A stretch of 48,689 bases of DNA from Staphylococcus devriesei (GCF_002902625.1 NZ_PPRG01000059.1:1-48689), one strand, 5' to 3'; counted from the stretch's first letter, positions 29,955-38,994 are shown. Numbers and translations: made by a program. Notes: generated by a model from the sequence alone, not told the origin.

Positions 29955-30022
29955 TTTTGTTTTTTAATGATTTTTTGTCTTTTCCATGTGGAATAATCAT
30001 TGTATTATGTTATACTACTTTA

Positions 30023-30037
30023 ATGTAAAGGCTTACA
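30023..30037 (+). promoter_or_regulatory. cre-like operator of pckA
   Basis: ATGTAAAGGCTTACA is palindromic in its outer bases and fits the cre consensus with one mismatch (G instead of the central C). It starts 6 bases after a -10-like TATACT (30011-30016), about 36 bases before the pckA ATG. It suggests CcpA, or a related repressor, acts on gluconeogenesis. Confidence 0.6.
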
Positions 30038-30072
30038 CGAAATATTTATAATTTGATGTTGGAGGGAAAGGT

Positions 30073-31665
30073 ATGTCAGTAGATACATATAGCGAAACAC
30101 CTAAAATTAAACAATTATTAGAAAAAGAAAGTTCACTATTTCAACTTTCTACAACTCAACTCTATTACAAGATTTTAAACAATAATGAAGGCGAATTAAC
30201 AGAACTCGGAGCTGTAAACGCAAGCACTGGTAAATACACAGGGCGTTCTCCAAAAGATAAATTTATCGTAACTGAACCTTCTTACAAAGACAACATTGAT
30301 TGGGGCGATATCAACCAACCTATCGATGAAGAAACATTCTTAAAACTTTACAATAAAGTTTTAACTTATCTAGATCAAAAAGATGAGCTATACGTGTTCA
30401 ATGGCTATGCTGGTAGCGATAAAGATACACAATTAAAGTTAACAGTTATCAACGAACTTGCGTGGCATAATTTATTCGCACAAAATATGTTTATTCGACC
30501 TGAATCTAAAGAAGAAGCTAAAAATATAAAAGCCAATTTCACTATCGTTTCAGCACCATATTTCAAGGCTGACCCAGAAGTAGACGGTACTAAATCAGAA
30601 ACATTTGTTATTATTTCATTTAAACATAAAGTCATTTTAATTGGTGGTACAGAATACGCTGGTGAAATGAAAAAAGGTATCTTCTCAGTTATGAACTATT
30701 TATTACCTATGCAAGATATTATGAGTATGCATTGCTCAGCTAACGTTGGCAATAAAGGCGATGTAGCATTATTCTTCGGATTATCAGGCACTGGTAAAAC
30801 AACATTATCCGCTTCACCAGATCGTAAATTAATTGGTGATGATGAACACGGTTGGAATAAAAACGGTATCTTTAACATTGAAGGTGGTTGTTATGCTAAA
30901 GCGATTAACCTATCTAAAGAGAAAGAACCTCAAATTTATGATGCGATTCAATACGGTACAATTTTAGAAAATACTGTTGTAGATGAACGTGGCCGTGTAG
31001 ACTTTGACGATAATACACATACTGAAAATACACGTGCAGCTTATCCTATTCATCATATCGATAATATCGTATTACCATCTAAAGCAGCACACCCTAATAC
31101 GATTATTTTCTTAACTGCTGATGCCTTTGGCCTACTTCCGCCTATTTCAAAATTAACGAAAGCACAAGCTATGTATCACTTCCTAAGTGGTTTTACTTCT
31201 AAATTAGCAGGTACAGAACGTGGCGTAACAGAACCTGAACCATCATTCTCTACATGTTTTGGGGCACCTTTCTTACCATTAAATCCAATTAAATATGCTG
31301 ATTTATTAGGCAAACTTATCGATGAACATGATGTAGATGTGTATCTAGTGAATACAGGCTGGACTGGTGGTAAATATGGTGTAGGTCGACGTATCAGCTT
31401 ACATTACACACGTCATATGGTGGATCAAGCGATTTCAGGTAAATTAAAAGATGCTGAATTCACTAAAGATGAAAAATTCGGTCTAAGTATTCCAGTTGAA
31501 ATAGAAGACGTACCTAAAACAATCCTTAACCCTATCAATGCATGGAGCGATTCAGATAAATATCGTGAACAAGCTGATGACTTAATCAAACGCTTTGAAG
31601 AAAATTTCAAGAAATTTGGTTCTGAAGTAGAAGATATTGCTCAAACTGGTGGCTTTAACAAGTAA
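30073..31665 (+). CDS. pckA: phosphoenolpyruvate carboxykinase (ATP)
   Basis: A 530-residue ATP-dependent PEPCK that converts oxaloacetate to PEP, the entry to gluconeogenesis. The P-loop [12 protein letters not shown] lies near 235-246 (kinase-1a), the metal-binding DDEHGW about 10 residues beyond it, and [13 protein letters not shown]-terminal. The GRSPKDKF substrate loop is near 58-65. Standard length. A GGAGGG site precedes the ATG. The cre-like site suggests repression when glucose is available. Confidence 0.97.
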   Translation: MSVDTYSETPKIKQLLEKESSLFQLSTTQLYYKILNNNEGELTELGAVNASTGKYTGRSPKDKFIVTEPSYKDNIDWGDINQPIDEETFLKLYNKVLTYLDQKDELYVFNGYAGSDKDTQLKLTVINELAWHNLFAQNMFIRPESKEEAKNIKANFTIVSAPYFKADPEVDGTKSETFVIISFKHKVILIGGTEYAGEMKKGIFSVMNYLLPMQDIMSMHCSANVGNKGDVALFFGLSGTGKTTLSASPDRKLIGDDEHGWNKNGIFNIEGGCYAKAINLSKEKEPQIYDAIQYGTILENTVVDERGRVDFDDNTHTENTRAAYPIHHIDNIVLPSKAAHPNTIIFLTADAFGLLPPISKLTKAQAMYHFLSGFTSKLAGTERGVTEPEPSFSTCFGAPFLPLNPIKYADLLGKLIDEHDVDVYLVNTGWTGGKYGVGRRISLHYTRHMVDQAISGKLKDAEFTKDEKFGLSIPVEIEDVPKTILNPINAWSDSDKYREQADDLIKRFEENFKKFGSEVEDIAQTGGFNK

Positions 31666-31725
31666 TATTAGAGTTTTCTATTTAATAAGATGAAAACAAA
31701 ATACTGATATAAACTCCATAAATTT

Positions 31726-31776
31726 AAGAGGAGTGAAAGTGAATCGATTTGAATTCACCTTCACTCCTCTTTTTAT
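31726..31776. terminator. bidirectional terminator between pckA and ytmA
   Basis: A 19-bp stem with one or two interior mismatches (31726-31744 and 31753-31771), then T5 on the plus strand. Confidence 0.88.
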
Positions 31777-31812
31777 AATATTAATTACATTAAATTCTGT
31801 TATTATTATAAA

Positions 31813-32586
31813 TTAATTGTCGTTCTCGATGCATTTCATCCAGCTTTTAACACAAGTCAATGCATCTTTCATTGCTTTTGGTCTTGGCACATGACCTTCA
31901 CTAGGTTGATAAAATGTTTCATACTTGGCATCTTTAACTTTTAACTGCTTTTCTAAATAATATGCTTGATTAATATTTACTTGTTTGTCTTTTCCTCCGT
32001 GAACGATTAGTATCGGCGGACTTTTACTATCGATTGATTTAACGGCATCTCGCTTATCATACTGATTAGCATCTTTCTTCGGGTGGCCTACCATGCGACG
32101 CAACATACCACGTAAATCCACGCGTTCTTCATACATTAAACGTACATCTGAAACGCCACCCCAAATGATATAACTATCGACTGGATAATCTTGAAATGTG
32201 AGTAATCCTTGTAACCCACCTCTAGAGAAACCAATCATATGAAGAAAAGCATCTGGATAGTATTGTTTTAAAATGCGTATCAGATATGTGACATCTTTTA
32301 AGTCAGCATTACAGAACTCATCTTGCCCTTCACTCCCACTGCTACCTCTATAATAAGGACCAATAACTAAAGTTTGTTCATTTGCAAATTGCATTAATCT
32401 CGCAGCTCTTACACGCCCTACTTGTCCTTTGCCACCTCGTAAATATATCACGATACGACGTACTTTATCACTAGAAGGCACCATTTGTAAGGCTTTTAAC
32501 TTTAATCCATCCACAGTATAGGTGATTTCTTCAAAAATGTGTGTTTTAGAAGCAATAGGCATTTTCTTATTCTTGATAATATCCAA
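31813..32586 (-). CDS. alpha/beta hydrolase, YtmA type
   Basis: A 257-residue prolyl-oligopeptidase-like hydrolase. The nucleophile elbow is GFSRGG near 117-122 with the serine intact, the acid loop HGGKDKQVN and the histidine in SEGHVPRP. It resembles B. subtilis YtmA; the substrate is unknown. The apparent start is TTG at 32586, 20 bases inside the ytkD end with AAAGGGTG upstream, so the two are coupled; an ATG 8 codons later (MPIASK) is a possible alternative. Confidence 0.82.
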   Translation of the reverse strand: MDIIKNKKMPIASKTHIFEEITYTVDGLKLKALQMVPSSDKVRRIVIYLRGGKGQVGRVRAARLMQFANEQTLVIGPYYRGSSGSEGQDEFCNADLKDVTYLIRILKQYYPDAFLHMIGFSRGGLQGLLTFQDYPVDSYIIWGGVSDVRLMYEERVDLRGMLRRMVGHPKKDANQYDKRDAVKSIDSKSPPILIVHGGKDKQVNINQAYYLEKQLKVKDAKYETFYQPSEGHVPRPKAMKDALTCVKSWMKCIENDN

Positions 32587-33040
32587 GCGCTATCACCCTT
32601 TCTAAACAATGTAAGATGGCATCATCTTGAATCAAATAACTTTGTTCATCATGAGGAATATCATTTAAATGTTTATATAATAAAGGACCATTTGTTTCTA
32701 AATAATCTTTTTTGGTTTCTAAACGCTCTACATTTATAAGATAGACATCTTTTTTGAACATGGAGCGATCTTGCGTAGAAACTTCGTATTGAGCAATATA
32801 GTGTACATCTTGAGCAATGCCACCCGTTTCTTCATACAATTCTCTTTCAATCGCATGTCTACTTTCTTCACCTTGTTCAACTTTACCTCCAGGAAATTCA
32901 ATGCCTCTTATTTTGTGTTGCGTAAATAAGAGTTGATTATGAAAAATAGGAATAGCTAAAACGTGATTACCGTTTGGCCTATCATTGTCTGATTTATACT
33001 GCACTATTACAGGTCTATTATCTTTATCTATAAACTTCAC
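32567..33040 (-). CDS. Nudix hydrolase, YtkD type
   Basis: A 157-residue Nudix pyrophosphatase. The box matches GX5EX7[25 protein letters not shown] then [10 protein letters not shown]. subtilis YtkD hydrolyses (d)NTPs including oxidised guanine nucleotides and can also act on mRNA 5' ends; the exact activity here is inferred. The start is uncertain: GTG at 33040 lies 11 bases after GGAG, while the in-frame GTG at 33049 is only 2 bases from it. The intergenic region with divergent yidD is only about 60 bases, so both promoters must be compact. Confidence 0.83.
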   Translation of the reverse strand: MKFIDKDNRPVIVQYKSDNDRPNGNHVLAIPIFHNQLLFTQHKIRGIEFPGGKVEQGEESRHAIERELYEETGGIAQDVHYIAQYEVSTQDRSMFKKDVYLINVERLETKKDYLETNGPLLYKHLNDIPHDEQSYLIQDDAILHCLERVIALGYYQE

Positions 33041-33104
33041 ATTGCTCACTACTCCTTTATATGTGTTAAAATATATAATAATGAAAGTTTGTTGGAGGCT
33101 TAAA

Positions 33105-33347
33105 ATGCTTAAAAAATTATTTTTAGGAATAATCCACATTTATCAACGTTATATTTCGCCTATGTCACCACCTACATGCCGTTTTTATCCTACTTGTTCT
33201 GAATATACACGTGAAGCAATTGAAGTTTACGGAGCAATAAAAGGCGGCTATATGGGCATTCGTCGTATATTAAAATGCCATCCGCTTCATAAAGGTGGCT
33301 TTGACCCTGTCCCTTTAAAAAAAGATAAAGACAAACATAAACATTAA
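33105..33347 (+). CDS. yidD: YidD membrane-insertion efficiency factor
   Basis: An 80-residue protein of the YidD family, which assists YidC/SecYEG-dependent membrane protein insertion. The cysteine motif [16 protein letters not shown] near 27-42 and HKGGFDPVP are diagnostic, and a short amphipathic N-terminal helix ([15 protein letters not shown]) associates with the membrane. ATG at 33105 follows TTGGAGG. The stop overlaps the menC stop on the opposite strand by 3 bases, with no terminator between. Confidence 0.93.
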   Translation: MLKKLFLGIIHIYQRYISPMSPPTCRFYPTCSEYTREAIEVYGAIKGGYMGIRRILKCHPLHKGGFDPVPLKKDKDKHKH

Positions 33348-34351
33348 TTTAAATATAATAATTTAGACTTATCAACTTGAGGAGGATTAAATGAAATTAA
33401 TCCTCTTTTCAACTTACCTACACCTTGTGTAAAATCTTCATTAAAGTAATATCCATCTGGCGTCACATCACCTGGATAAGTTCCCTCTTTAGCTAGTAAA
33501 GCCGTGAAATACCTACTTAACCCATATTCATACATTCCACCAATCACAAATTTTATATTATACGTTTTTAATTGATTGATTAATCGTAGCACTCTATCTA
33601 TTCCACCTACTCTAAATGGCTTTATAACTACAACCTTAACTGGATACTTTTCAATAATCGATAAAATTGTTGTTTCATCTATAGCTTTTTCATCAATAGC
33701 AATTGATGGATAATCTGTTAAGTCAAGTTGATGTAATATCGATAAGTCTTTAAACGGCTCTTCTATATATATAATGTTACCTAGTGCTTGTTTCTTAATT
33801 TTCTCAAAATCTGAAATATTGAGTGACTCATTCGCATCGAGTGCGAGGTTAACGTTAAATGGTAATTCTGTAGTCAGTGTTTCTATATCTGATAGAAGTG
33901 TATCAGACCATTTCAACTTTATACGAGATGGCTGTGTTGTTTGCAGTGCTTTGAGCTGTGTCTTGGTTAAACCGCTTGCTGTAGCGCCATATTCCACTTC
34001 AAAGCTAGGCAATGGATGATATATTTGATAAATAGCCATCACTATCGTACATCTCGCTGCAGGTTGATGATCTAATAATTCTAAATAAGGCAACCATTCT
34101 TCAAACGACGTAAACGTTTTATTTTTAATCTTCTTTGACCACTGTGCTAAGGTCTGTTTTACAGAAGTGATTGTCTCTTTATCATACCAATCCGTTTCAA
34201 ACGCATTACACTCCCCATAAAACGAGCCGTGTGTATCAGTTACTAGTTCTACAATAAGCGCTTTACGATGAGTTAGTCTTACCTTAGGAGTAATAATCGC
34301 TGATTTAAATTCAGCATCATAGTAATAGAAATGAACATCTTGAATTCTCAT
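33344..34351 (-). CDS. menC: o-succinylbenzoate synthase
   Basis: A 335-residue enolase-superfamily enzyme that dehydrates SHCHC to o-succinylbenzoate in menaquinone synthesis. The catalytic lysine strand IKLKWSD, metal ligands in [14 protein letters not shown] and IAIDE, and the second lysine [10 protein letters not shown] are visible. It lies 4 bases after menE. Both genes serve the quinone pool that PutA and other dehydrogenases feed. Convergent overlap with yidD at the stop codon. Confidence 0.93.
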   Translation of the reverse strand: MRIQDVHFYYYDAEFKSAIITPKVRLTHRKALIVELVTDTHGSFYGECNAFETDWYDKETITSVKQTLAQWSKKIKNKTFTSFEEWLPYLELLDHQPAARCTIVMAIYQIYHPLPSFEVEYGATASGLTKTQLKALQTTQPSRIKLKWSDTLLSDIETLTTELPFNVNLALDANESLNISDFEKIKKQALGNIIYIEEPFKDLSILHQLDLTDYPSIAIDEKAIDETTILSIIEKYPVKVVVIKPFRVGGIDRVLRLINQLKTYNIKFVIGGMYEYGLSRYFTALLAKEGTYPGDVTPDGYYFNEDFTQGVGKLKRGLISFNPPQVDKSKLLYLN

Positions 34352-34355
34352 TAAA

Positions 34356-35747
34356 TTAATCTCCTTGTTTCACTTTATTACGTTGAAGCTTACCAGTTGA
34401 GGTATAAGGCAAAGTTTCTACTCGTTGATACGCTTTCGGTACTTTATACTTCGCTAAATATTGTTGTAGAAAATGAGTAAGTCGCTCTTCTTGAATGTCT
34501 ATTTCAGATACATAGTAAAGTTTTGGTACTTGGCCCCACGTCTCATCGTTAAGAGGTACACATACCGCATCTTGAATCGCCTCATAGCGCTTAGCTACCG
34601 TCTCAATTTCATAAGGGTAAATATTTTCTCCCCCACTAATAATCAAATCTTTACGACGATCATACACCATCACATAACCATCTTTATCAATTTCGGCAAT
34701 GTCTCCAGTCTTAAAATATCCCTCTTCAAACGTATCGCTTAAATGACTAGGATATAAATAACCATTCATGACATTTTCTCCCTTGATAAGTAACTCGCCC
34801 CGTCCCTTTTTATCAGGATGCTTAATTTTAACCTTCACATTGTCACTTGGTTTTCCTACTGTATCATAACGTTCCGCAAGCATTTGAGGCGAAGCCGTTA
34901 AGAATTGAGAGCACGTTTCCGTCATTCCAAACGAATTATATATTGGTAATTGATAACTCAATGCTCGATCAATAAGCGTGGATGATAATTTTGCGCCTCC
35001 CAATAATATTTTTTCTATTGAAAATGGTTGCGTTAACCCAGCATCCATTAACCATTTCAACGTTTGAGGTACAAGCGATACATGCGTAGGCTCTTCATGT
35101 TTTATAATAGATAACATTGTTTCAGTATGATACTTTTTCAAAATACGCACCGTAAAGCCCTCAATAATTGAGCGTAGAAATACGCTTAGACCTGAAATAT
35201 GATAAATAGGTAAGACCGATAACCATATCGTTTGTTGATTAAATCCTAAGCTTTCTTTACACCCGAGAGCACTTGCGTAATGATTTCTAAAAGTTTGTGG
35301 TACCGCCTTTTGCGGACTGGTAGTCCCTGAAGTAAACATAATTGAAGCAATATTATCAATATCAAATACCTCATTATTGGATTGTTTCTTATATGTATGT
35401 AAATCACTACTTTGAATGACATTAAACGACGGTAAGTCAAAGTGAGTAGTAGTTATAATTGTAGAAATATTTACTGAATTCATTTGATTGATCATTTCTT
35501 GTGGTGTTAGTCGCGTATTAATCATCGCCACTTCTACATTAGCTAACCAGCATGCATTAACTAAAATTACTGAGGCAAGATCATTATTGATATACAGGCC
35601 TACTCTATCCTCATTTAAAGATAGTATATTCTCAGAAAGTGAATAAGCTTTTTCGTATAAATCTTTAAAAGTGATTGTTAAGTCGCCCTCGCTAATAGCA
35701 ATCTTATCTCCATTGTATAGGCTTTGTTCTTTTAACCAAAAATCCAC
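34356..35747 (-). CDS. menE: o-succinylbenzoate-CoA ligase
   Basis: A 463-residue adenylate-forming enzyme that activates o-succinylbenzoate with CoA. The AMP-binding signature [15 protein letters not shown] and A5-type YNSFGMTE are present, as are the hinge GDIAEID and the C-terminal [12 protein letters not shown] with the catalytic lysine. The start is GTG at 35747 (MDFWLKEQ): GGAGG lies 8 bases upstream. The ATG that opens the longer frame (35762) directly abuts that site (ATGGAGG) and is unlikely to be used. Confidence 0.93.
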   Translation of the reverse strand: MDFWLKEQSLYNGDKIAISEGDLTITFKDLYEKAYSLSENILSLNEDRVGLYINNDLASVILVNACWLANVEVAMINTRLTPQEMINQMNSVNISTIITTTHFDLPSFNVIQSSDLHTYKKQSNNEVFDIDNIASIMFTSGTTSPQKAVPQTFRNHYASALGCKESLGFNQQTIWLSVLPIYHISGLSVFLRSIIEGFTVRILKKYHTETMLSIIKHEEPTHVSLVPQTLKWLMDAGLTQPFSIEKILLGGAKLSSTLIDRALSYQLPIYNSFGMTETCSQFLTASPQMLAERYDTVGKPSDNVKVKIKHPDKKGRGELLIKGENVMNGYLYPSHLSDTFEEGYFKTGDIAEIDKDGYVMVYDRRKDLIISGGENIYPYEIETVAKRYEAIQDAVCVPLNDETWGQVPKLYYVSEIDIQEERLTHFLQQYLAKYKVPKAYQRVETLPYTSTGKLQRNKVKQGD

Positions 35748-35922
35748 TGCGCATTCCTCCATAATTTGTACACATTAATTATAACGATTTTTAAGGAAGT
35801 TAGCAGTGGTTATGATTAAATGAAATAATAAATAGTTAATTTATTTAGGATTATAAGAGTATTTAGTGAAATAATTAATAGGTCATTAATCTATAATTGA
35901 AAATATGCAGCTCAACCAACAC

Positions 35923-36056
35923 AAAAAAAGCCATAACTAATCAACTAGTTACGACTCGTGCCTATGATTTTCAATTATAATGCCTAGTCTCATAGGAAAC
36001 GGCTACTATCGTTCAATGTATTTTGGTTTACAAAGTCCACGCATTGTCGTTGACTT
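35923..36056 (-). ncRNA. candidate small RNA, about 134 nt
   Basis: A complete transcription unit on the minus strand without a plausible ORF: a good sigma-A promoter (36063-36091), a predicted start near 36056, an internal 7-bp hairpin (35961-35967 with 35990-35996), and an 11-bp intrinsic terminator (35929-35939 with 35946-35956, two wobble pairs) followed by T7. A 12-codon ATG frame (MRGLCKPKYIER) exists inside but has no ribosome site. It could be a known staphylococcal sRNA that I cannot name from memory. Confidence 0.6.
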
Positions 36057-36062
36057 ATTTAT

Positions 36063-36091
36063 AGTATAATATATTTATAAAATAAATACAA
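36063..36091 (-). promoter_or_regulatory. promoter of the candidate sRNA near menE
   Basis: Minus strand: -35 TTGTAT (36091-36086), 17-nt spacer, -10 TATACT (36068-36063). Confidence 0.65.
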
Positions 36092-36280
36092 TATAAAATT
36101 TTGGATTCCCCCGCTTTTCATTACTATTTCGCTGGAACAATTGTTAAAATCATATTCATGAATGTTAAAATAGATATACTATTAGTATCCACTATAATTA
36201 TTAATAACTTGTCATGAATAGATGACAGTTTAATGAGACTTTGAGTGATTTTAATATAGATAATAAAGGGGAATGTTGAA

Positions 36281-36520
36281 ATGAAATTTAATGAATGGAC
36301 TATCAATATCATTTATAAAGGAGAATATGAAGTATTATCAAACAATAATACCTTTGTTGTTATAGATGAAGACGATGATTTCGCTCTTTTCATCAGAGAA
36401 AAAGACGGCATATTAAAAGTAAATAAGATTAATTACAATAGTGACTTTTATATCAATCATGATAAAAAGGAACTAACTCTTGAAATACATAATCCCCTTT
36501 TAGAAAATGATGAATATTAA
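36281..36520 (+). CDS. small acidic hypothetical protein
   Basis: A 79-residue soluble, strongly acidic protein (several DDD/DEDD runs), with predicted beta-rich character (WTINIIYKGEYEVLSNNNTF, then FVVIDEDDDFALFIREK). No family recognised. AAAGGGG lies 9 bases before the ATG, which supports expression. It sits alone in an AT-rich, gene-poor stretch; no partner is evident. Codon use is A/T-rich like its surroundings. It may be a strain-variable gene. Confidence 0.6.
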   Translation: MKFNEWTINIIYKGEYEVLSNNNTFVVIDEDDDFALFIREKDGILKVNKINYNSDFYINHDKKELTLEIHNPLLENDEY

Positions 36521-36765
36521 AATTCACACTGTATAGTCAATATAAATTCGTTGATAAGTATTTCGCTATATAATAATTGAAATTTGAATACTATATGCTA
36601 TCAGAACACTTTTAGATTTTAAATTTTTAATATCGATTTTTAGTATTTTCGCTATCTTTCATAATACATAAATATTAATTCAACTTTGGCATGAAAAACG
36701 TCTAGTACTTTATAAAAGTTTAAGAAAATATCGCAAATAACGAATTTTTTCATTATAATATAGTT
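36521..36765. other. AT-rich spacer, no gene seen
   Basis: About 245 bp without an ORF that has a ribosome site. A -10-like TATAAT lies at 36754-36759, 7 bases before the hairpin described next; its -35 region (TCGCAA) is poor. Confidence 0.5.
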
Positions 36766-36827
36766 AGCAAGTTAACTAAGTTATATTTAAACACGGTAAT
36801 TATAACTTATATGAACTTGCTTTTTTT
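36766..36827 (+). terminator. two-tier hairpin followed by T7
   Basis: Two nested 8-bp stems: outer 36766-36773 with 36814-36821, inner 36778-36785 with 36801-36808, then TTTTTTT. It ends transcription arriving from the acidic-protein gene 245 bp upstream or from the nearby TATAAT, in which case the product would be a 60-nt hairpin RNA. Confidence 0.65.
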
Positions 36828-36843
36828 GGTTCAACTTAAAGTT

Positions 36844-36872
36844 TTGCACTATAAGATAAAGAGTATTATAAA
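36844..36872 (+). promoter_or_regulatory. promoter of the lipoprotein gene
   Basis: -35 TTGCAC (36844-36849), 17-nt spacer, -10 TATAAA (36867-36872). The start falls near 36879, giving an 80-nt leader. Confidence 0.55.
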
Positions 36873-36959
36873 AAGATTGCTATTTACACACATATAGATA
36901 ATTAATTCATATATTTACATATGTTTGAATATAAAATATAAATTAAAGGGAGATTTTAA

Positions 36960-37649
36960 ATGAAATTTAGATTATTAGGTACAGCATTATTATCATCTAC
37001 ATTACTATTAGCTTCATGCGGGCAAGATGAGGAGAAATCAAACAAAGATGAGGATAAAAAAGCTGAACAGAAATCAAACAAGAAAGCAGAAAATAAGAAA
37101 CATGATACAAAAGAGAAAGTAAATAATAGTGCTAAAAAGAAAGATAATCCTAAAGCTAATAACGATGAAGGAAATAATGAAACGGCTGACGGTGAACAAA
37201 TAGAAGACTCTCAAGATACAAGTGAACATCAAGAATCAGAACAGCAAAATAATACGCAAACTTCTCAAACACAAGAACAATCATCAAATCAGCAAAATAA
37301 TTCACAATATACTCAGTCCCAAGAACAACCCTCTAATCACCAACCTACAAAAGAGGAAATAGCTGAATGGGATAGACAAAATATTAAAGGTGGAACTGAT
37401 TATGGTTTAATAGACCCCGAAGAAGCAAATGCAGATAGCTCTCACTCTAACGATTCAAATGAAAACTATGACTCAAACAATCCTTATATGAATTTACCTA
37501 ATCAAGAATGGCGTAATAATACTGGTGATGGTCTATCTTCAGGAGAAAAACAGCTTCAATATCAAATTGAAAAAGGCGAATATGAGGGTGATGATGGTCA
37601 ACAAATACTTGATGCCTTAGATTATTATCAAAATCAATATGGTCAATAA
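36960..37649 (+). CDS. low-complexity lipoprotein
   Basis: A 229-residue predicted lipoprotein. Signal peptide with lipobox LLLASC, lipidated cysteine C20. Residues about 22-75 are K/E/N/D-rich; about 80-130 are a Q/S/N-rich linker with repeated QEQ-S-N-Q units. A small C-terminal part (TKEEIAEWDRQNIKGGTDYG and GEKQLQYQIEKGEYEGDDGQ) looks folded. This layout suits a surface protein that reaches through the wall. No function recognised; the C-terminal segment may be the active part. AAGGGAG lies 7 bases before the ATG. Confidence 0.75.
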   Translation: MKFRLLGTALLSSTLLLASCGQDEEKSNKDEDKKAEQKSNKKAENKKHDTKEKVNNSAKKKDNPKANNDEGNNETADGEQIEDSQDTSEHQESEQQNNTQTSQTQEQSSNQQNNSQYTQSQEQPSNHQPTKEEIAEWDRQNIKGGTDYGLIDPEEANADSSHSNDSNENYDSNNPYMNLPNQEWRNNTGDGLSSGEKQLQYQIEKGEYEGDDGQQILDALDYYQNQYGQ

Positions 37650-38004
37650 TTACTTTTCATTACGATAATTAATTTATAACGCTCGAACCATTAAAATTTT
37701 TGAAGTTATATTACATTGATTAACCCTATCCTAGTAGCGAGCGTTTAGACAAACAAAGAAAGAGCACGTATCAAATTGTTAATTGCTTATTCTATTAGAA
37801 ATTTCACTTTAAATACAAATAACTTTATGTAAAATGACTACTAATAGCTCCTCTAAATTATAATAATTTATATATGGATGTTTAGATTAAGATTTTATAC
37901 TTAATAATATATAGAATATATTAATGGATAGTACGCCTGCCCTTATCATATTAAATTTTTGTAGAAGGTATAAAATATCATTGTAAAAGGAAACTATATG
38001 ATAT
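37650..38004. other. intergenic stretch after the lipoprotein gene
   Basis: About 355 bp. It contains a long-loop 8-bp inverted repeat (37678-37685 with 37738-37745), too open to call a terminator. No ORF with a ribosome site; very AT-rich. Confidence 0.5.
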
Positions 38005-38185
38005 AAAAAAGAGACGTTCATAACGTCTCTTTTTTCTTGGAATCTTGTTAGGAAAGATTCATTTTACGATGCTACCATATATTAATATATCTTGCTATTA
38101 CCTTAATGATAGATCTTAATAGTTTATTCTCTTTAACTCTGGTACATTATTTAATGACTGCCCCGAGTGGCCGTCTCTTTATTAC
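38005..38185 (-). ncRNA. candidate small RNA, about 180 nt
   Basis: A strong minus-strand promoter (38192-38220) leads into a region with no ORF longer than 4 codons from any ATG. It ends at a 14-bp terminator (38005-38018 with 38022-38035) followed by Ts. Upstream of the terminator is a 7-bp hairpin GAATCTT/AAGATTC with loop TCCTAAC. The 5' end contains AAAGAGACG, which repeats in the terminator's 5' arm and can pair with its 3' arm. No known family recognised. Confidence 0.6.
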
Positions 38186-38191
38186 AATTAC

Positions 38192-38220
38192 ATCATAGCA
38201 AAACCTAATATATCATGCAA
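38192..38220 (-). promoter_or_regulatory. extended -10 promoter of the 180-nt sRNA candidate
   Basis: Minus strand: -35 TTGCAT (38220-38215), 17-nt spacer, -10 TATGAT (38197-38192) preceded by TGC, an extended -10. The best-looking promoter in the accessory region. Confidence 0.7.
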
Positions 38221-38360
38221 TTTAAAAATCAATTTCTAAATACTCTCTTTATGATGCCACATTTAACAATTCTAATTAGTCCATATAATTTAATTCATTC
38301 ATGAGTAAACCTTTCTCAATTTTAACAAATTTTTACGGTTGGCAATGCTTTTATTAAAAA

Positions 38361-38597
38361 ACCAATAAAAGTATAAAACCGTTCTGGACTCTAGTACGGG
38401 GGTATCACTTAAAATTATTGCGACATACTCATTGATGTTATTTATTAGCTAATGGTATGTCAATTCAGTATATATCTAAGCGATTAGGTCATGCTGATAT
38501 ATTAACAACTTATAGAGTATACTCTCATCTTATTAAGGAGTATGAATACCAAGAAGATAATAATATGATAGAACAACTTAATAAGCTTATGACTTAA
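38361..38597 (+). pseudogene. tyrosine recombinase (integrase) C-terminal remnant
   Basis: One frame preserves the end of a phage-type integrase: LLRHTH (catalytic arginine), then a TGA stop at 38433-38435, then LANGMSIQYISKRLGHADIL (second catalytic histidine) and TTYRVYSHLIKEYEY with the nucleophile tyrosine, ending at TAA 38597. Nothing upstream encodes the rest of the enzyme, so it is truncated and also interrupted. Its 3' end lies 180 bp from the tRNA-Ser gene, the classical arrangement of an integrase next to its attachment site. Confidence 0.85.
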
Positions 38598-38602
38598 ATT
38601 TT

Positions 38603-38667
38603 GGTTGACTAAACACGTTGACCAAAACAGGAATTTTTTCTTTAAATTTAGTCAACGGTTGACTAAA
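38603..38667. repeat. GTTGACTAAA repeats and palindrome
   Basis: GGTTGACTAAA occurs twice directly (38603-38613 and 38657-38667), and the second copy forms a perfect 10-bp palindrome with TTTAGTCAAC (38647-38656). A related GTTGACCAAAA lies between. It sits right after the recombinase remnant and may be its arm-type binding sites. Confidence 0.6.
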
Positions 38668-38736
38668 ATTTTTTTAATGGATACGAACTATTATTAAGCA
38701 AAATATCTCAAAGTATTGATATATCAAGGCTTATAG

Positions 38737-38771
38737 AAAAAAGCCTAGAATGGTTTTTTACCATTCTAGGC
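38737..38771 (-). terminator. terminator of the tRNA operon
   Basis: An 11-bp perfect stem (38743-38753 and 38761-38771), then TTTTTT on the minus strand, just after tRNA-Ser. Confidence 0.9.
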
Positions 38772-38779
38772 TCTAGTAT

Positions 38780-38869
38780 GGAGAGCAAGGGATTCGAACC
38801 CTTGAGACGCGATAAAGCGTCTACACACTTTCCAGGCGTGCTCCTTCGGCCAGACTCGGACAGCTCTCC
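38780..38869 (-). tRNA. tRNA-Ser (GGA)
   Basis: A class II tRNA with a long variable arm (AGACGC/GCGTCT). Anticodon loop CTGGAAA, anticodon GGA. The acceptor pairs GGAGAGC with GCTCTCC. No CCA is encoded, and the discriminator base would be A. Last gene of the operon, next to the integrase remnant. Confidence 0.93.
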
Positions 38870-38921
38870 TTAATAATAAATAACAGAAAAAAACAGAAGC
38901 GATATTTCACTTCTGTTTGTA

Positions 38922-38993
38922 TGACTCCTACGGGACTCGAACCCGTGTTACCGCCGTGAAAGGGCGGTGTCTTAACCGCTTGACCAAGGAGCC
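38922..38993 (-). tRNA. tRNA-Glu (TTC)
   Basis: Cloverleaf with anticodon loop CTTTCAC inside CCGCC/GGCGG; anticodon TTC. T arm GGGTTCGAGTCCC. CCA not encoded. Confidence 0.95.
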
Positions 38994-38994
38994 A

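Noticed and set aside
36000..36055. 12-codon peptide MRGLCKPKYIER inside the sRNA candidate
   Set aside because: No Shine-Dalgarno sequence before its ATG, so I treat the RNA as noncoding.
36124..36312. 62-codon hydrophobic minus-strand ORF
   Set aside because: No ribosome site and it overlaps the start of the acidic-protein gene; it lies upstream of the sRNA promoter.
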